A DNA stretch of 64,000 nt. It comes from Pseudomonas parakoreensis (lineage in GTDB: Bacteria > Pseudomonadota > Gammaproteobacteria > Pseudomonadales > Pseudomonadaceae). Where the stretch lies: contig NZ_BQHY01000005.1 in assembly GCF_021602155.1 (NCBI RefSeq), forward strand, positions 248,001-312,000, given 5' to 3'. Shown one piece after another: positions 61,581 through 64,000 of the stretch (position 1 is the first letter of the stretch; each line of letters opens with the position of its first letter). The translations under genes and the position numbers were made by a program. The notes beneath the pieces were generated by a model. That model saw only the letters and a program-made list of their open reading frames with translations, had not been told where the DNA came from and searched no databases.

Positions 61581-62477
61581 ATGAACAAACTGGAACTGCT
61601 GCGCACCTTCGTCCGGGTCAGCGAACTGTCGAGTTTCACCCTGGCCGGCGAGAGTCTCGGGCTGCCGCGCTCGACGGTGTCCGAGCATGTGCAGGCTCTG
61701 GAAAGCCTGCTTGGCACGCGCCTGTTGCAACGCACCACGCGCAAGGTGCAGGCGACGCAGGACGGTCTGGTGCTGTATGAACGCAGCAAGGATCTGCTGT
61801 CGCACATGGACGAGATCGAGGGTCTGTTTCGCCAGGATCCAGCGTCGCTGAGCGGGCGGATTCGTGTCGACATGCCGAACATCCTCGCGCGACGCCTGAT
61901 CATGCCGCTGCTGCCGGAGTTCACGGCGCGCCATCCGAATCTGGAGCTGGAGATCAGCAGCACCGACCGCCGCGTCGATCTGCTCAGCGAGGGTTTCGAT
62001 TGCGTGGTGCGCATCGGCGCGCAGCCGGATCAGTCGGTGGTGGCGCGGCACTTGGGCGACTTCCCGATGATCAACTGCGCCAGCCCTGCGTACCTTGAAC
62101 GCTACGGCGTGCCGCAGACGCTGGAGGATCTGGCGCAGCATCGACTGGTGCATTACGTCGGCGTGCTCGGTTCGCGCTCGGAAGGGTTTGTGTATGAACA
62201 GGACGGTCAGGTGCGGCGCCTGCCGATGGCTGGCAGTGTCACGGTCAACAGCACTGATGCCTATGAGTCGGCGTGCCTGGGCGGCTTTGGTCTGATCCAG
62301 GTGCCGCGCACCGGCATGCAGCCGCACCTCGAAACTGGCGAACTGGTGACTGTGCTGCCGCAGTTCACCGCACCGGCGATGGGCATTTCAATCCTGTATG
62401 CGCGGCAACGGCACTTGCCGCTGCGGGTGCGAGTGTTCATGGAGTGGTTGGGGGAGGTGATTCGTTCGACGCTCTGA
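61581..62477 (+). CDS. LysR-family regulator (divergent from SDR)
   Basis: A 298-aa regulator starting MNKLELLRTFVRVSELSSFT with the helix-turn-helix GESLGLPRSTVSEHVQALES. The group with this N-terminus (DmlR-like) often controls a neighbouring SDR. A longer open frame upstream overlaps the SDR in antisense and is rejected. The intergenic gap is 120 nt. Confidence 0.9.
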   Translation: MNKLELLRTFVRVSELSSFTLAGESLGLPRSTVSEHVQALESLLGTRLLQRTTRKVQATQDGLVLYERSKDLLSHMDEIEGLFRQDPASLSGRIRVDMPNILARRLIMPLLPEFTARHPNLELEISSTDRRVDLLSEGFDCVVRIGAQPDQSVVARHLGDFPMINCASPAYLERYGVPQTLEDLAQHRLVHYVGVLGSRSEGFVYEQDGQVRRLPMAGSVTVNSTDAYESACLGGFGLIQVPRTGMQPHLETGELVTVLPQFTAPAMGISILYARQRHLPLRVRVFMEWLGEVIRSTL

Positions 62478-62488
62478 CCGACTTCACC

Positions 62489-62574
62489 TGTAGGCGCTGC
62501 GGCACGCTGCGATCTTTTGATTTTGCTTGTAAAAAACAAGATCAAAAGATCGCAGCGTGCCGCAGCTCCTACAG
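62489..62574. repeat. REP-type inverted pair between convergent lysR and pit
   Basis: Arms TGTAGGCGCTGCGGCACGCT and a complement with GCAGCGTGCCGCAGCTCC, a slightly diverged member of the ten-copy family. Confidence 0.7.
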
Positions 62575-62588
62575 AGGATTTGTGGTGA

Positions 62589-64000
62589 TCAGAAGATTTG
62601 GGTGAACAGCCAGTACAGGCTGCCCGACAGCAGAATCGCCGCCGGCAAGGTCAGCACCCACGCCATCAGCAGATTGCGGATGGTCTTCATCTGCAAGCCA
62701 CCGCCATTGGCGACCATGGTCCCGGCCACGCCCGATGACAGCACATGGGTGGTCGAGACCGGCAAACCGAACATGTCCGCCGCGCCAATGGTCAGCATCG
62801 CCACGGTTTCCGCCGAGGCGCCCTGGGCGTAGGTCAGGTGGGTCTTGCCGATTTTTTCGCCGACCGTCACCACAATCCGTTTCCAGCCGACCATGGTTCC
62901 CAGCCCCAAGGCGATGGCCACGGCGATCTTCACCCACAGCGGAATGAAGCGTGTGGCGTTGTCGATCTGCTGCTTGAACAGTTGCAGTTTGTCCGTGGTG
63001 TCGGCGTCGAAGTTGCCGACCTTGTTCTTCTCCATCAGGCGAATGCTTTCGCTGGCCAGGTACATGTCGTTACGTACGTTGCCCATGGCTTCGGCCGGGA
63101 CTTTCGACAGCGAACCATAGCCTTTGACCTCTTCGCCAATGTGCCCGGTCAGGGCGGCGAGGGCGGGGATCAGTTGCGGCGTGGCTTGCTTGCTGCGCAC
63201 GTAATCCGACAGCACCGGACGCGGATCGACCGGCGCTGGCAACGGGGTGTTTTTCACCAGCGCTTGCTGAGTGACTTCGGCGACGGCAGCAAACTGCAGC
63301 GCCTGATCGGCGGGCATGGTGCGGTTCAAGGCGTAAGCCATGGGCAGGGTGCCGACCAGAATCAACATGATCAGGCCCATGCCTTTTTGCCCGTCGTTGG
63401 AGCCGTGGGCGAAAGACACACCGGTGCAGGTGGCGATCAACAAACCGCGAATCCACCACGGTGGCGGGTTGTTGCCTTGCGGCGCCTTGTACAGCGCGCG
63501 ATTCTTGATGAAGGCGCGCATGGCCAGCAGCAACAGCGCCGCGCAGCCGAAGCCCACCAGTGGCGACAGCAACAGCGCGTAACCGATCTTGGTGGCCTGC
63601 GCCCAGTCCACGCCACTGGTGCCGTCGCGCCCGTGCATCAGGGCATTGGCCACGCCGACGCCGATGATCGAGCCGATCAGCGTGTGGGAAGAGGAGGCCG
63701 GCAGGCCCAGCCACCAGGTGCCGAGGTTCCACAGAATTGCCGCGATCAGCAGGGCAAAGATCATCGCGAAACCAGCGGACGAACCGACCTGCAGAATCAG
63801 CTCCACCGGCAGCAGGGCGATGATGCCGAACGCCACCGCGCCGCTGGACAGCAGCACCCCGAGGAAATTGAAGAAGCCCGACCAGACCACCGCCACGTTC
63901 GGCGGCAGCGAGTGGGTGTAGATCACCGTCGCGACCGCGTTGGCGGTGTCGTGGAAGCCGTTGACGAACTCGAAGCCCAGCGCAATCAGCAACGCCACGC
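62589..64000 (-). CDS. Inorganic phosphate transporter, Pit family (5' truncated by window)
   Basis: At least 470 residues are visible; the true start lies beyond position 64000, since family members carry more sequence before FEFVNGFHDTANAVATVIYT. The two PiT signatures are present: GFHDTANAVATV near the start and SFAHGSNDGQKGMG in the middle, then VSTTHVLSSGVAGTMVANGG near the end. About ten membrane helices are predicted. It is a low-affinity phosphate symporter. The GTG at 63998 is not the real start. Confidence 0.92.
   Translation of the reverse strand, partial: VALLIALGFEFVNGFHDTANAVATVIYTHSLPPNVAVVWSGFFNFLGVLLSSGAVAFGIIALLPVELILQVGSSAGFAMIFALLIAAILWNLGTWWLGLPASSSHTLIGSIIGVGVANALMHGRDGTSGVDWAQATKIGYALLLSPLVGFGCAALLLLAMRAFIKNRALYKAPQGNNPPPWWIRGLLIATCTGVSFAHGSNDGQKGMGLIMLILVGTLPMAYALNRTMPADQALQFAAVAEVTQQALVKNTPLPAPVDPRPVLSDYVRSKQATPQLIPALAALTGHIGEEVKGYGSLSKVPAEAMGNVRNDMYLASESIRLMEKNKVGNFDADTTDKLQLFKQQIDNATRFIPLWVKIAVAIALGLGTMVGWKRIVVTVGEKIGKTHLTYAQGASAETVAMLTIGAADMFGLPVSTTHVLSSGVAGTMVANGGGLQMKTIRNLLMAWVLTLPAAILLSGSLYWLFTQIF

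Noticed and set aside
370-62574. Possible CRISPR array from the recurring palindromic units
   Set aside because: The units are scattered singly or as inverted pairs between genes, with no direct repeat and regular unique spacers and no cas genes.

Overview
The window is a GC-rich, densely packed chromosomal segment of a Pseudomonas, most likely of the P. fluorescens group. This rests on the gene order of the Entner-Doudoroff and glucose-uptake block (gapA / edd-glk-gltR-gtrS / epimerase-gtsABCD-oprB-mutarotase / hexR / zwf-pgl-eda), on the phaJ-lipase-fadD2-fadD1 block, and on the many paired REP-type palindromes between genes. No rRNA, tRNA, insertion sequence, prophage or CRISPR array was seen. 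The window starts inside a chemoreceptor gene and ends inside a Pit-type phosphate transporter gene.

Layout. 0.5-6.2 kb: a small DUF454 membrane protein, then a minus-strand iron/haem cell-surface-signalling cluster (FecI-type sigma factor under a Fur box, FecR anti-sigma, TonB receptor with STN domain, haem oxygenase). 6.3-25.4 kb: the glucose block, covering periplasmic uptake (OprB, GtsABCD), phosphorylation (Glk), the Entner-Doudoroff route (Zwf, Pgl, Edd, Eda), GapA, and control by HexR and the GltR/GtrS two-component system. HexR-type boxes lie at gapA/edd and zwf. Two promoters in front of the epimerase gene and gtsA share the same spaced repeats and are probable GltR operators. 25.6-28.5 kb: intradiol dioxygenase, class V aminotransferase, a DUF3820 protein, and a DUF2383 protein behind a good sigma-54 promoter. 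28.6-34.1 kb: PhaJ-type hydratase, monoacylglycerol-lipase-like hydrolase, two paralogous acyl-CoA ligases. 34.2-41.7 kb: mixed small operons (CsbD, BrkB/YihY, peptide deformylase, GNAT, a tiny basic protein, fatty-acid desaturase, two orphan solute-binding proteins, a FecI-type sigma factor, GST). 41.8-48.7 kb: LysR regulators, a BdlA-like PAS-PAS-MCP protein with a long leader, two unrecognised proteins, an MFS transporter and a PACE efflux gene. 48.9-52.1 kb: the gluconate system gntR / gntK-gntT with three GntR operators, which feeds the same Entner-Doudoroff route via 6-phosphogluconate. 52.3-64 kb: AlaC, a LysE exporter, several small enzymes, an ECF42-type sigma operon (SnoaL-like, YCII/DGPF, sigma factor) with a matching promoter, a second LysR/PACE pair, an SDR/LysR pair and the Pit transporter.

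No clearly new defence or mobile system is visible. The observations most worth checking are: a 17-nt promoter element shared by the TonB receptor and haem oxygenase genes; the spaced-repeat operators of the glucose-transport genes; an orphan FecI-type sigma factor translationally coupled to a ProX-like binding protein; the ECF42 operon promoter; a structured leader with a small ORF before the BdlA-like gene; and REP families that share spacer sequence although their arms differ.

Start codons were chosen by Shine-Dalgarno spacing and family length. All functional calls come from reading the sequence and from family knowledge; no database search was run.
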